Source: Saccharina japonica (taxonomy: Eukaryota; Sar; Phaeophyceae; Laminariales; Laminariaceae). Taken from it: DNA of 64,000 nt. Below are positions 12,003 to 23,600 of this stretch, in pieces; the first letter of the stretch is position 1; each line of letters begins with the position of its first letter. A model generated the notes under the pieces. The model made no database searches. It saw nothing but the letters and a program-made list of their open reading frames with translations, and had not been told where the DNA came from. The stretch is taken from positions 138,821 through 202,820 of the forward strand of contig MEHQ01000840.1 in the NCBI GenBank assembly GCA_008828725.1, written 5' to 3'. The translations under genes were made by a program, and so were the position numbers.

Positions 12003-12312
12003 AGTAAGACAACACACCCTGCTCGGACGAATTTCCGAATTTCCAAGCTGATTTGCTCTGCAACGGAAAGGGAGAGTGCAAAGCAAACGTGCAAACCTTG
12101 AGCGATGTGTCGAGTAGTATACCAGGTAAGCGGAGGCCATAAATAAGTGGATTGGTGTGTCTGGGAGAAGTGCTCGCCGAGATCTTCTCAGCGCCGCCAT
12201 TTTGTTTTAATTGTGTGTGTGCCCCCCTGCTGGTTTCGGACAAAATCGTCTCGAAAAATCACTCCGCAAGGGGTGTGATACCTTATTATCTTGATTACAG
12301 TATATATGCGGT
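12003..12312. repeat. Inverted-end repeat (ACAACACACCCTNNCTCGG); related copies 23461-23690, 23755-23860, 41100-41160
   Basis: The left end AAGACAACACACCC is mirrored at the right by GGGGTGTGATACCTTATTAT. At 23.6-23.9 kb the right end is tandemly duplicated (GTATACNGTAGCTCGCG, AACTCCCAGGCATCCTC twice) with a C15 run between the copies. Confidence 0.55.
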
Positions 12313-12516
12313 AGTGCACGCACACGTCGGATAGATCATCGGTCCCCACGTCATGATCTAGATATTTCCGAGGGCAGATAAGACGTAACAATCCAGGCGT
12401 AGATATAAGGACCAATTGGTATTCGATTTAATGTATAAACGGTCCTTAAATTTACGCCCAGAGCGGTACCAGGTATACAGAAGCAGTACGAAGTAGCAGA
12501 TTCCTGGTCTCTTATA

Positions 12517-12718
12517 CAGTGGGTACCCCGACTTAAGAGAGGGTGTACGATATAAGAGAATAGTACAGTTAAGAGAGACCGAATCGGCCGGACCCGCCTA
12601 CACTAAACCTATATATTTGTCACTGTGGATAAGAGAGAAAGCTATTAATAGTTAAGAGAACTGTTTTTGGCCCGGACCACACCTCTCTTAAGCCTCTTAA
12701 ATAGGGGCACCCACTGCT
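12517..12718. mobile_element. MITE family 4 (CAGTGGGTACCCC ends), single copy
   Basis: Inverted ends CAGTGGGTACCCCGACTTAA and a right end reading TCTTAAATAGGGGCACCCAC plus TG, about 200 bp apart, with several TTAAGAGAG sub-repeats inside. Confidence 0.7.
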
Positions 12719-12850
12719 GGATATGCATGATGTATACCAGGTACCAGGTAATCTGCGTGGTCTACGAGGGGTATCTCCTGGATTGGATCCTGCACAACAC
12801 CTCGTAACGGCAAGAGCTTAGGATGCACCTCGAAGTATGTGGAGAACATG

Positions 12851-13139
12851 CTACGGGCGACCATAGTAAATAGGACTTATATGGCGTTGCAGTGTCTGCT
12901 CTGCTTACTGCACCGAGTGTAGTATCTCTGTGTCGTAGTTTTGTGACCACAGAACTGGTACCTTTTTAGGATGAAGAATCGGCACGGACACTGGGTGTGC
13001 TGGATGTTGACGGGTAGAAAGGAAGGTTTGATGTGAAGAACACACACACACGGTATACACAAAAACCTATATATTTACCTACTTTTACCAACAATATTTG
13101 GTCCTCGTATTTACTAGTGTTTACTATGGTCTCCCGTAA
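12851..13139. mobile_element. TA-targeting MITE, family 1, split by another repeat
   Basis: The left arm (CTACGGGCGACCATAGTAAA) and right arm (TTACTATGGTCTCCCGTAA) are separated by about 165 bp of an unrelated dispersed repeat (about 12885-13050, also at 47690-47840), so the repeat landed inside the MITE. Confidence 0.75.
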
Positions 13140-13235
13140 TAATTATCAAGACGAAATACGCTTAGTAAAATAGTGGAATATATGGGTTTTTGTGTATGTG
13201 ATGGGCCCTGTTTACTATAATATGGTCTCCTGTAA
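13140..13235. mobile_element. TA-targeting MITE, family 1, abutting and decayed copy
   Basis: Follows the previous copy directly. The internal ATATATGGGTTTTTGTGTA and right end TATGGTCTCCTGTAA plus TA are kept; the left end is degraded. Confidence 0.65.
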
Positions 13236-14141
13236 TATTAGATCGTCATCTGTCCCACGTGTGGACGTATATAGTGGAAGGATGTTATACCTGGTACCTC
13301 TCATATTACACGTGCTTCGTATATACCAGTACGTGTACATGTAAGGCTGGCAGAAGCATACGGTCGACATAGCTGGGTGAGACGTGGGTGCGATTTGTTT
13401 GGCTACGAGAGATGTTGGTTGGATCGGTTGGGCACGAGAAATGTTGGTGCGATCGGTTTGTGTACGAGTAGCACTGCTTCTGCTACTGCTGCTGATGGTG
13501 ATGTTGCTGCTGCTTCAGGTTGCGCAGGGCCTCTACCTCGTATTATATAACACCAACATTACCCGAGTTAAACAAAAAAAATGTCCAGCGGCTGTCCTGC
13601 AACATTCCTGGTAGTAAATAGAAGTGAGCCGTTTAGACTGCGCTCACAGCAAGTGAATCGTTCCTTGCTGCATATATGTCGTGTTGCGGTGCAACATACA
13701 AAATGGTGGTATTAATAGGAACAATGTTGATGTCCTTCCTAAAAAAATAGGAGTCGGACGGCTCACCCCGTTTAGGCATGCGGCTTATTAGGACTGCACT
13801 CCCGTTGCGGGGGTAAAACACTTAGAATTAAAGGCATGTTTCGATTTATGTTGGAATTAGAGTGCATTACTGAAAGGGTTAAGTGTCCGGTAGAATGAAA
13901 CGTACAGCCTTGCACCGTGTTTGTACTGCTGTGCTGAACCTCGTGCTAGATTGTGGATCTCGCATTAGCTTACTCCCAAACATCTTGCCCGGAGTCACGA
14001 AAAGGCACAAAAGGCGCAAAGAGTCAACAGGTAGTCGTACATAGCACAACAGAACCAGACAAACTTCAGTCGGGGTGCAGCTGGTTTCACGATCTATTAC
14101 GATAGATTGTACACACTACAGCAGCAGTATGTAGATGTTAA

Positions 14142-14221
14142 CCCGTTAAGAGCTGGTCCCACGTATTTCGGGACAAACTACTTGCAGTTAGTGTGGGGTA
14201 ATGTTTTCAATTATGAATGGG
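14142..14221. mobile_element. TTAA-flanked palindromic MITE, family 2
   Basis: Bounded by TTAA (14138-14141 and 14222-14225); CCCGTTAAGAGCTGGTCCCA at the left, TTATGAATGGG at the right. Confidence 0.72.
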
Positions 14222-14224
14222 TTA

Positions 14225-14450
14225 ACCCCGTCGGGCACCAGGGGCAAACGGGTACAGCAGTAGTGGCCCCTCCATAGGGCCGGTTTACCGGTAGCTCGTA
14301 GTGCCGGCTACCCGCTATAGTGCCTGTGACATCGCTTGGCACAGGTGGGATTAACCAGTGTGGCAGTGTGCGGAGTAGTGCCGGTTGCCGATATAGTGCC
14401 GGTATTGTTGCCTGGCGCATACCGGCACTACGTATAGACGGACCATTTAC
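14225..14450 (+). repeat. TATAGTGCCGG repeat; second copy 27225-27360
   Basis: Shared CGCTATAGTGCCTGTGACAT (CATGTGAGAT at 27 kb), AACCAGTGTGGCAGTGTGCG and GTAGTGCCGGTTGCCG. A short trace is at 30715-30760. Confidence 0.6.
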
Positions 14451-15126
14451 TGCACCCGGAAAAAATGTTAGGGGTACGTATTCGGTCGTAGTCGGTTTTA
14501 GCCCACCCCGCAGACGTGGCAGCATACCAGGTGCACGTGCTATATATACAGCAGGCAGGCAGCAGTAATAGTATGTGAAATCCAGGAAGTCTTGCCGCCC
14601 TCGCCCCGCCTCCATATTCATGCTCCAATGTTTACAAGCGCAGCCAGCTAGAGCTGTGCCTTGGAGGCCTCGTAGAGGTCGCCAGCTATATACGTCGTAC
14701 ACGTAGGTATTAATTGGATACGTCGGTATTTTAATTTTTAAGATTGCAGCGGTGCAACTCTCCGACTACACGGTCTTCCTTGTTTATGGAAGGCTTATTT
14801 GCTTCGGAGTGCGCATTTCCCCGTGAGACCACTCGCTCAGAGAGGGAGAGCCGAGAGAGAGATAGAGAAAGAGAGCTGAGAGGTCTACTGCAGTTCCTGG
14901 CGCTTCAAAACCTATCACCGTCGACGGTGCCGTTGTTGATGGCAGTGCCGAAGACCATTGGCAATTACGTTTTATCTTTTTTGTACGGATGTAAAATGAG
15001 GCCAAACGCGCCGGCCGACTATTAAATAGTCAACTAAAGTCAGTCAGCTAGCTGGCTTTCCCCAGCCAACGAGTAATTAGCCGAGAAGTCCGCCCGACTC
15101 ACAATCCTGCAGCCAGCACTGTACTA

Positions 15127-15236
15127 TTACGGGGTGGGCTAATGTAGTAAATAGAACCTACGGTACACACAAAAACCTATATGTTCACCTATTTTTACTA
15201 ACATTTTGTTGTCCTATTTACTATGGCCCCCCGTAA
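15127..15236. mobile_element. TA-targeting MITE, family 1
   Basis: About 110 bp, perfectly flanked by TA; ends TTACGGGG and CCCCCCGTAA; internal ACACAAAAACCTATATG. Confidence 0.88.
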
Positions 15237-16639
15237 TAGTATGAGGTACCTGGTGCTATTTTGTAGCAACAACAGCGGCGGTCGATATATACTGCAGGTG
15301 GACATGACTACACTATTGTACTTTCATACAGCAGTTTTTGTTGGGTTTGGTTTTTCCTACCTAATTATTCCTGTAAACTCCTTGTGCCTTGTCGGGACCA
15401 CGGGGCTAGATTGGTACAGCAGCAAGCAGTAGCACAGCAGCATTTTCAATGTAGCTCGTACAACACCAGAAAAAATGACAGTAAAGATTATGGCTTATTA
15501 TTCGGCACCATGGTTGACGTACACCGCTGTGTACGAGACGAAGAGGATTAGGCCTGAACATTGGTTGATTGGGTTAGGTTTACGGTTCGGGTTTGGGTTG
15601 GTCTTGTTCGTACCGTAAACATCAGCAGTGCCTGCCAACCATTGTCTCGAATATGTTGGGTAGGCTACCCTCGGCTTTGCAGATTGTTTTCGAAAAGACG
15701 AAAGGCGAATGATACTCTGCTGTCTGCCGTCCCGTGAGATTTTGGGCATCGTGATGAAACCGTGCCGTTGACTCGCTCTCCAGTGCCATCAGGCGAATCA
15801 CTGACCCGTGTTTTTTCGTTTGCGATTATTTTTCAAGTTCACGCACGGCCGGCTTTACCACCCAGCATGTGCCGCCCAGCTTGCAATGTTCAGTCCAGTT
15901 CGGTCGAACTTTCTCCTTCACGGGCGGTGCATCTACTGTTCTACCCTGACGAGAAAGGGCATACATGACTTTCACTTAGGGCGTAAGAGGTCACGGGACG
16001 GGAAAGCATTGCGGAGAAACGCCTCCCTCGAGTTTCGCCGCCACTGCAGTCAGTAACGTATACCGCGTTTTTCGAAGTTTCGTCAATTGTATTTAATGTT
16101 TTCCCTTCGGGGAGTGGTCGAAAACAGGTACCTCGTGCTCCGCTCGGCAGGGGGTGTTTAGACATTGCCGCGCTCTGCGTTACTCCTGCCTGAAGCTGCG
16201 ATAACCGAGTGCAATGGTGTCCCCTATTGCAGCTCCGACGTGTGCTACGATAGAGGTAGAGGTATACCTTTTTCTGGCTGAAACGTTTTCTGAACGACCT
16301 AGTAAAGCCTCCTTAACCCAAAATTCGTCGGAAAATGCGCTGCTGAACTACTGTACTGCAGATAGCCCTGCGCGCCGCGTGTGAAGCAACTGACGTATTT
16401 TTTCTGACAATACCCTACCTGGTATATAACATTTAACGTGAAATATAGAACAAGCGGAGCCGATGAATCCCCTATTAATAGCTGGCAAAGCTGAGTGTCA
16501 ACCACTTAATCGATCGAACTCACAGCTGACGCGTATATATACGAAGTACTTGTTTAGTGACTTTATGTATACACCTTGATCCGCTTGGTCCGCATGCGCT
16601 CGTGCTTTGGTTGGCAACGGATGCTCGATCATTCCATGG

Positions 16640-16745
16640 TTTTCTTCCTCCTTCCCCTCTTCCCCTTCCTCCGCCTCCTCCCCCTCCTTCTCCTCCTTTT
16701 CTTTTCCCTCCTTCTCTTCTCCCTTCTCCTTTTCCTCGTCCTCCA
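16640..16745 (+). repeat. Polypyrimidine (TCC/TTCCTC)n tract
   Basis: About 105 bp of C/T only, 70 bp upstream of the open frame that leads into SAT exon 1. It could be a promoter-proximal pyrimidine tract; that is inference. Confidence 0.8.
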
Positions 16746-17102
16746 TATGCGATAACGACGAGAATAACCCTCCCCCACTCCGACCGCCCGTGTCGCCTTA
16801 AACGAAACCATGCGTCTGCTTAAACAGCTTTCACGGCGCCAGCACCGCTCGCCCCCTCCATCGTCGCCGGCCTCTCCCGACACTACCGACCGCCCCACCT
16901 ATGGCAGCCGCAGCAGCGACCACAGCAGCAACAGCCCGTCTCGCGACCATCGAACACCTCGAATAGACCGCGGCAGGCGAGGAGCCAACCCTGGGCTAGA
17001 AGCGGCACGGCCGGGTCTTTAGATAGCGAAGTCGAAGACCGAGGGGTGGAAGAGAAGGGTTCGATCGGCGACGGTGATGGCGGCCCGCCGGTTTCAGCTT
17101 GG

Positions 17103-17608
17103 ATGGCGCGAGGAAGCGGAACCGCCACCGCGACAGGAGAGGCTCCCGCGACGCCGGAGGTGGCTGCTGCGGGGCCGAACGGCGCGGGTAGCTCGAACAA
17201 TGCCGCGAACCCCTTATTGGCCGAAGGGACGCGACAGCAAGAAGGGTTTCCGATTAGTAATAGAGACGGCGTGGCGATCGACCCCGCCCGTACATCGCAG
17301 TTGCCGCTGTCAAACGCCCCGGTAGCAGCCAGGGATGCTCGGGACGGTGCTACTGCTTCACCCCCGCCGTCAGATGGAGGAGATTTATCAACAACGCCCG
17401 CGAGCAGCGCTAAAGGGGGTGTCGTAGTTGCGGAGGGGAGCGGAGCGGGGGGGCAACCCGAGCAGGAAGAGCGGGAGGGGAAAGATAACGCGGGAGTTGG
17501 AAACCCCGGCCACGCGGCGATGGCAAGCGGGGCACAAAAAGACGACGACGTCGGGTTTGGGGAGCATGGGTGGTATTCTACGTCGGCGATAACGGAGGAT
17601 CACATTGG
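17103..17608 (+). CDS. SAT exon 1 (N-terminal low-complexity region)
   Basis: GC-rich, Ala/Gly/Ser/Pro-rich open frame ending GEHGWYSTSAITEDHIG at a GTAAGTC donor; leaves in phase 2. The frame has no stop back to 16824, so an upstream exon or non-ATG start is possible. There is no obvious targeting peptide. Its link to the catalytic exons rests only on phase agreement and strand, not on family similarity. Confidence 0.5.
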
Positions 17609-20600
17609 GTAAGTCATGGCGTGCTCACACGGATAGGCGTTTTGTTTTTTTTGCTGCGGCCGACGGCGCAGACGTAGAGCGTGGTTGTGTCGTGTCCTCG
17701 AGCGATAGTTATTCGGTGTGTGACATGCCGCAGAGGTGTCGGTGTTGGTTTTGAGAAGACAGAAACTCGGCACTCGGCGACAGCAGATTTTTGGTGTCTC
17801 CTGGGAGGCTATCCCACGTGACCAGCGTCGCGTTAGACGCCATATACACGGCACACCCCAATGAAACTGTGGGACGGAAATGTGTGACCACGCTTGTTGC
17901 TGTGCTGTACGATAGGGCGATCGTCGGCGGGAATCCGATTTTTTTCGTGTTTTTGTCCTCCGCACGGAGCAAGCGGAGAGGCCGCCTGTTCACACCTGCT
18001 TCCGGCCACGCCGTTACCATTTGGCTGGGCAGAATGGCGACGAACCTTGCGCGACGGCATATGATAGTCTCCTTGGTATTCTCCTGTTGGCTCTGGGTTG
18101 TGCCCTGGGGAGTTATTTGCTTATGTCGGGACCTGGTGGTGATTTTTTTTGCAGGCGATTCGGCCTTCAAACCCACAGAGCAAGTTAGCTCAACGTCAAC
18201 AGTTGACCTTACACTTATTTCCTAAAAAGATGCATCCTACGGTAGGTATGTATAGGGGTTGGAGTTAGTTTTTGCCTTCTGAGGCAAATATTTCGTCACT
18301 GAATGTTGTCACTGGGACCGGTTGAGCTCCTCAAGGAAGCAACTACCGGTTAAAGTGATACTACTGTATTTCTACAGCGGTATACTGGTACTCTTTTCAG
18401 GACCACGGTACGTAGCGCATAGAAATGTCGGTCGGCTTTTTTTGCGCGAACAAACTTCTCCGAACGACGTGTTTCGGGTGCGTACGAGATGTTAAGCTTC
18501 TCACTCGTGTGAGGAGCTAAAAAAAAAAGGCGCCACCCCTACAAGGTGGCATTGCTCACGAAGACGGTGTCGTTGTACGCCTCGAAACCTCCTACCCCCG
18601 TGACGCCGCCGTCCCGCAGGTCCGTCTTTTCGTGGAAAGCGGGACTCGAAGAAGAGGCCCGGTCTAGCGAAGACCCTTCCTCCACGCCGGGCTTGGAGCA
18701 TCAGGAGGGTTCTCGGGTATGTAGGCGTTTGTCTTGAGGAAGCATGCTATATACGATAGGTGGTAGAACAATTTGGAATAACAATGGTTGTGGCTGGCGG
18801 TGCTCCCCTCCTAAGGCTGAGGAGCAGCTGCTCGATATATTTGGGATGCCGTTGGTGTTTTTTTTGCAAAATATCGATTTTGGATATGATCATCACCATC
18901 GCTCTACCGAGCGGCAGTAAATAGTAAGGATTCGTGATTATGTCTAGGCTACGGGGATTGGTCGTCGGACTGTACTTTCGCTTTTAGCTCAAAAGGGATC
19001 AGTTTTTTTGGGGGGTGAGACAAGCTTGGTGAGACCTAGAGAGCTCCTTTCTTGAGTACGCGTAAGGGTCTTCACATATTTCAGAACACGCCTTGAGCAG
19101 CTCGTCTTCTTTGTTTGCATTAATTGGGAGGAGGAAGAGTGTTGAAAAGGGCGGCGGCTGTATCGACTTCCTCGCTCACCTTTCGAGGCGTTCGCACAGC
19201 TCACACCTCGGACAGATCAGATAGATCATTCCCACTACGTATACATGATCTGCAGGTAGATCGTTCGAGGCAGGTCTATTCCCGGTATTGTATGGTCTAG
19301 CTCATGTTCGCGGGTGAGGCCCGTACAATCTTCATGATCTACGTAGCGCAGTTTCCTGGGTTGGATCTGTACTATGCAGGTCCTGCACAGCCTCTTACCT
19401 CGGCAAGCGAGGAAATAGATTATCTACTTTATAACCCATTCAGGCCTGCAGTCCCGATGTGGGGACAAAACACTTGGAATTAGACTGAAATATTTATTTC
19501 TAGGCAGTACAGTTCTAAAGGGGGTAAGAACATGATGTGCCCCGAGGCGTGGAACTTTGGGTACATGTGTCTTGGTTGCCGCGAGAGACGAGGTTGTCAG
19601 CCGCTGGTTTTTCGAAGGCACGAGGGCGTCGGGGCGGGTGTTTGCGATGGATGGAAGATTACGAAGTTGTATGTACCTCGGCGGTAGCACGAACGGTTTC
19701 TCGCGTGCAGTGGGGGTACAATTACGGGAGCAACATGTCGTGCTTGCTCGACCGACCTGCCGTACCGCCTACAGTAGGTGTGATGAGACGCGTACGACGA
19801 TAGAGGTAGAGGTATACCTTTTTTTGGCTGGAAAAAAATCGGAATGACGGAGCTCCTTAACCCATTCAGAACCCAAGAACAAAATCCGCACTAATTTCAA
19901 GTGTTTTGTCCCCAAATACGGGGGACCATTTCTTAAGGGGCAGTTCTTAAGGGGTTAACCCAAAATCGTCGGAATTTGGTTTTTGTGATACAATAAATAG
20001 TCTTCGTTGTGTGCTTGAGGACATGGGATTGGTCATCGGGTATGTTAGCACTTTCGATTTCCTCCAAAATCAGTTTTTGAGTGAGGTGTAAGGCTCGTTA
20101 ACGGAAAAATCTCAGAAAAAAACGCGGTGCTCCTCTACCATACGTAGCCGCCAGAGAATTGAAACGAAAAAGAAAAAAGCGTTTGCCCCCAGCACGGGCG
20201 AGTCCATAGAGTTGCAGTTCCCTTGTGCTGTAGGCACGCCACGCTCCCACCGCCCCCGCCACGCTGCTACCATGCGCTGTCCGTTTTTGTATTTCTTGCA
20301 GTCGAGGGGCTCCGGGGAAGAGCACGAGGCTGGGACGGATGATAGCGACTGGTCGGACAGGAGGAGACTTGTCGAGCAGTGGGAGGAGCACGACGAGGTA
20401 AGCACCCTCCACGTCAAGCGTATCGCCCTTCCCTTGTTGGTACTGAGGCGACTTTAACCCCTCGCGTTCGGTCTTTCGCGACTTGAAGCGCGCTCTATTT
20501 GTTAGGGTCTCTGGTTTCCTGGTTCTGTTTCAGTGTTTGTATCTCTCGTTTCGTGCTTCAAAGAGGACAAGTTTCGTGCCTTTGTTCTTCATGGCGCTTG

Positions 20601-23600
20601 CGTGGCACCAACGCGCGCGAGGGTCCACGAGACGGACGTCGGTAGCCTCGCCAGCGGCCACAAGACGAGTAATAAATAAGAAAAGGACCCTTTCCTGGCT
20701 TCTGAAGTTCTTCTGTTCTCTGCGCCTGCGATGCCTTCCTCGATACAACAGTGGTTCCTCTACGATGCTAAGCCGTGCCACGGTACGTAGGCGTTACATT
20801 TTTTTAGTCCCAAGTATTATTCACTGACGGAACTCCTGAAGATGAATACCGAAACATCGCTGGGTCCCGATGTACAATGTACAATATTTAATATTTAGGT
20901 AAGTAACCCATGGGACTGTCTGCCGGGCTTAGCTTACCGTGTGTCTCAACGTCAGCTGGTTGGGTGAAGTTTAGGGCTCCTCAAGCGCAGAGCTCTTATC
21001 CCGTAAAGATCGTTCACTTCGAACTATTATAGGGGTGAAAATCGTTTTTCAGCGCTCGATTTTGTTTCCTGAACGGAAAGGTTGCCAAAAATACCGAACA
21101 AGGTGTTTTCGGAAAGAAAATAAAAAAATGGTCGTTAAGAGTCTTCCGAAAGTGGAATGTTCGACTTTAGCACCCTTAACCCATTCAGAACTGAGAACAA
21201 TGTCCCACACTATTTCCAAGTAGTTTGTCCCGAAATTCGGGGGACCAGTTCTCAAGGGGTTAACCGAAGTCGAGAAAACGAGCGCTAAAGAACGATCCCG
21301 CCCCTGTGCGATCTCACCGCTCTTTGCGGTACCTCGTAAAAAATTAGGTTCTACCACCTGGTACGTACGTACCCCTACCCGTCGTACGCGTCCTCTGACT
21401 CAAGCTAACCCCCTACATCAAAGATGTCGGAAGACATGTCAATGTCAAGCTGTCCGTCTGTCAAGGCTGTCTGTAAAGGGAATTCCAGCTGTGTCTAGAC
21501 ATATGTCTCCAACCCCCCTGGCAGAAAAAGTCTCCTAATATGTGTGGAAACCCCTTCTTTTTTGCGTTTGCGCAGCTATTTTACTCGTTTGGTATGAGCT
21601 TATTTCAAATCATCGATATTCTACAGTTCAATTCCAGTCTTTACTGTAGATCGGACTCGGAAATGTAGCAACTTGTCGAAAAAGGACGAAACATAGGAAA
21701 ACACATGAATGTATACATTATTGTCAGGCGTTTTTGAAATGGCGGGAACTTTTCGATAGTATCCCCTGTTTTTTGCTGTCAAGGCTGTCTGCCAAGGCAC
21801 TTGCCTTGACGCTGTCGCCTTGACGCTGTCTGTCAAGGCACTTGCCTTGACGCTGTCTTTCAAGGGGTGAAAGTGCTGTCTTCCGACATATTCGCCCTAC
21901 ATGATGATCGGCTCCCGCACGACAGGTTTGGATTTCCATGCGGGAAGAGGCGAGGGCGGCCGCGGAAAAGGAGCCCCTGCTGGTGTCTTTCGTGTACAGC
22001 ACGATCCTCAACCAGAATTCCTTGGAGGCGGCGGTGGCGTTTCATCTTGCGAACAAGGTTTGGAGGGGGGGCTTTCATTTCCCATATGTACCGTTTTTAG
22101 GTCGACGTTTTCTAGAAATCGGCGTTTTGTAGTCGCGTGTCGCGAGGGTGCCGTTTTTTTTTTTTTGTTCAAGATATTAACGGTTGACGTGAAACCAAGC
22201 AAATATCGGCGTTTGCATCAAAGCACACGACATAGAGGAGGGAGAGAGAGAGACAGACGGGGCAGCAGTGGCGTTGTGTTTCTACTGTTTGAAAAAATAA
22301 AATCTCCGTGAAGAATCACCTGTGGAGCTATATAGCGCTGGGCGAGCCAACGACGCGCAACCTATTTTGCAACCGTAGTAGAATATTGTGGGTTTGCGGG
22401 GGGCGCGGTCGATCATCTGACGGTCATATACGTCAAGAAGTGCCTCTCTCCCCTACCCATATACCCCCGACGTTTTGTTTTTTCGAAAAAATGCCGGCTA
22501 AATTATTTAATTCTATGTTCATACGTGTTTTTTTTTACAGTTTCGATACTAAGTACCATACACTTTTCTACGTGCCCCGCATATTTGCTGGGTTTCCTGG
22601 GCTAAATCTGCAGCTGGCAGGGCCGAACATGCTTAGCACGCAGGTGCAAGCTTTGGTACGGGAGTGCTTTGCGGAAGTGGGCACCCCGTTTCATCGGCAG
22701 CTCCGTCGGGACATGATCGCCGTACGGTAAGGCGTTATCCTTCTGCCCGGCCTTGCGCGTGCTGCCGCGTCAGCCTTTCCTGTGTCGCTTGTTTGGGGTT
22801 TCGCAGCTTTCCGGCCGTTTACTGTCTCTGGGTGGCGCTGCTTCAGCACCCAACGAAAGCTGCTGTTGAGTAGTTTTATGAGGGGGTTCTGTCGTTGTTA
22901 TTGATGGCGTTGTCGTTTAGGAGCAGATGTGTCCGTTGATTGCTGCCGCCGTAGTACCGTTCTTTTTCGCTTCCGTTCGCGGCCACGTTGCCTGAACGGA
23001 AGCTGTATGAAAGCGTGTAGCTGGGCCACGCGAGAAACCGGTGGTGACACTTGACGGCCGGCAGAAGCACCCGAGATGCCACTGTTTTTTTATTTCGACG
23101 TGGATTTTTTTGTTAGATAAGATGTTTCGCCGTGGGACGAGTCTTTGAAGGGCATGGAAGGGCGACTTTCGGGGTGCCAGACAGGACACAGGGAGAAAAC
23201 TAGCGCGCCGTTTGGTGGTCCACGGAGGACGGCTCCAACGACCGACGGGAGTCTTCAGTACGCTAACCTCGCTCCACACGTCTTGTCGCCTTCTGTCATC
23301 ATCGACACAACTCGGTCGTCTTCCATGGTTGAATGTGGTATGCCGCGTATTGTGGATTGTCGGACATACCACTCTGACCTGGAATGTAGGGAACGTTTGT
23401 ATATTAACATTTCATCGAAATGGTCCTTATATTTTGGTCCATAGTGGTGCTGTATAACACGCAAGACAACACACCCTTAGCCCTCGGAATAATTTCTAAG
23501 CATGTTGTGCTCGACAAATGGGGGGAGTGCAAACATGGAGCGAGGCATCTATATGTAAAGACCTCGATCGTGCCTTTCCAAAACCTCCATCTTCGTTTGT

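Noticed and set aside
18501..18701. Minus-strand exon reading GGVTGVGGFEAYNDTVFVSN
   Set aside because: It looked protein-like, but the plus-strand frame here has splice phases fitting both neighbours in the SAT model, and the minus frame fits nothing nearby. Not fully excluded.
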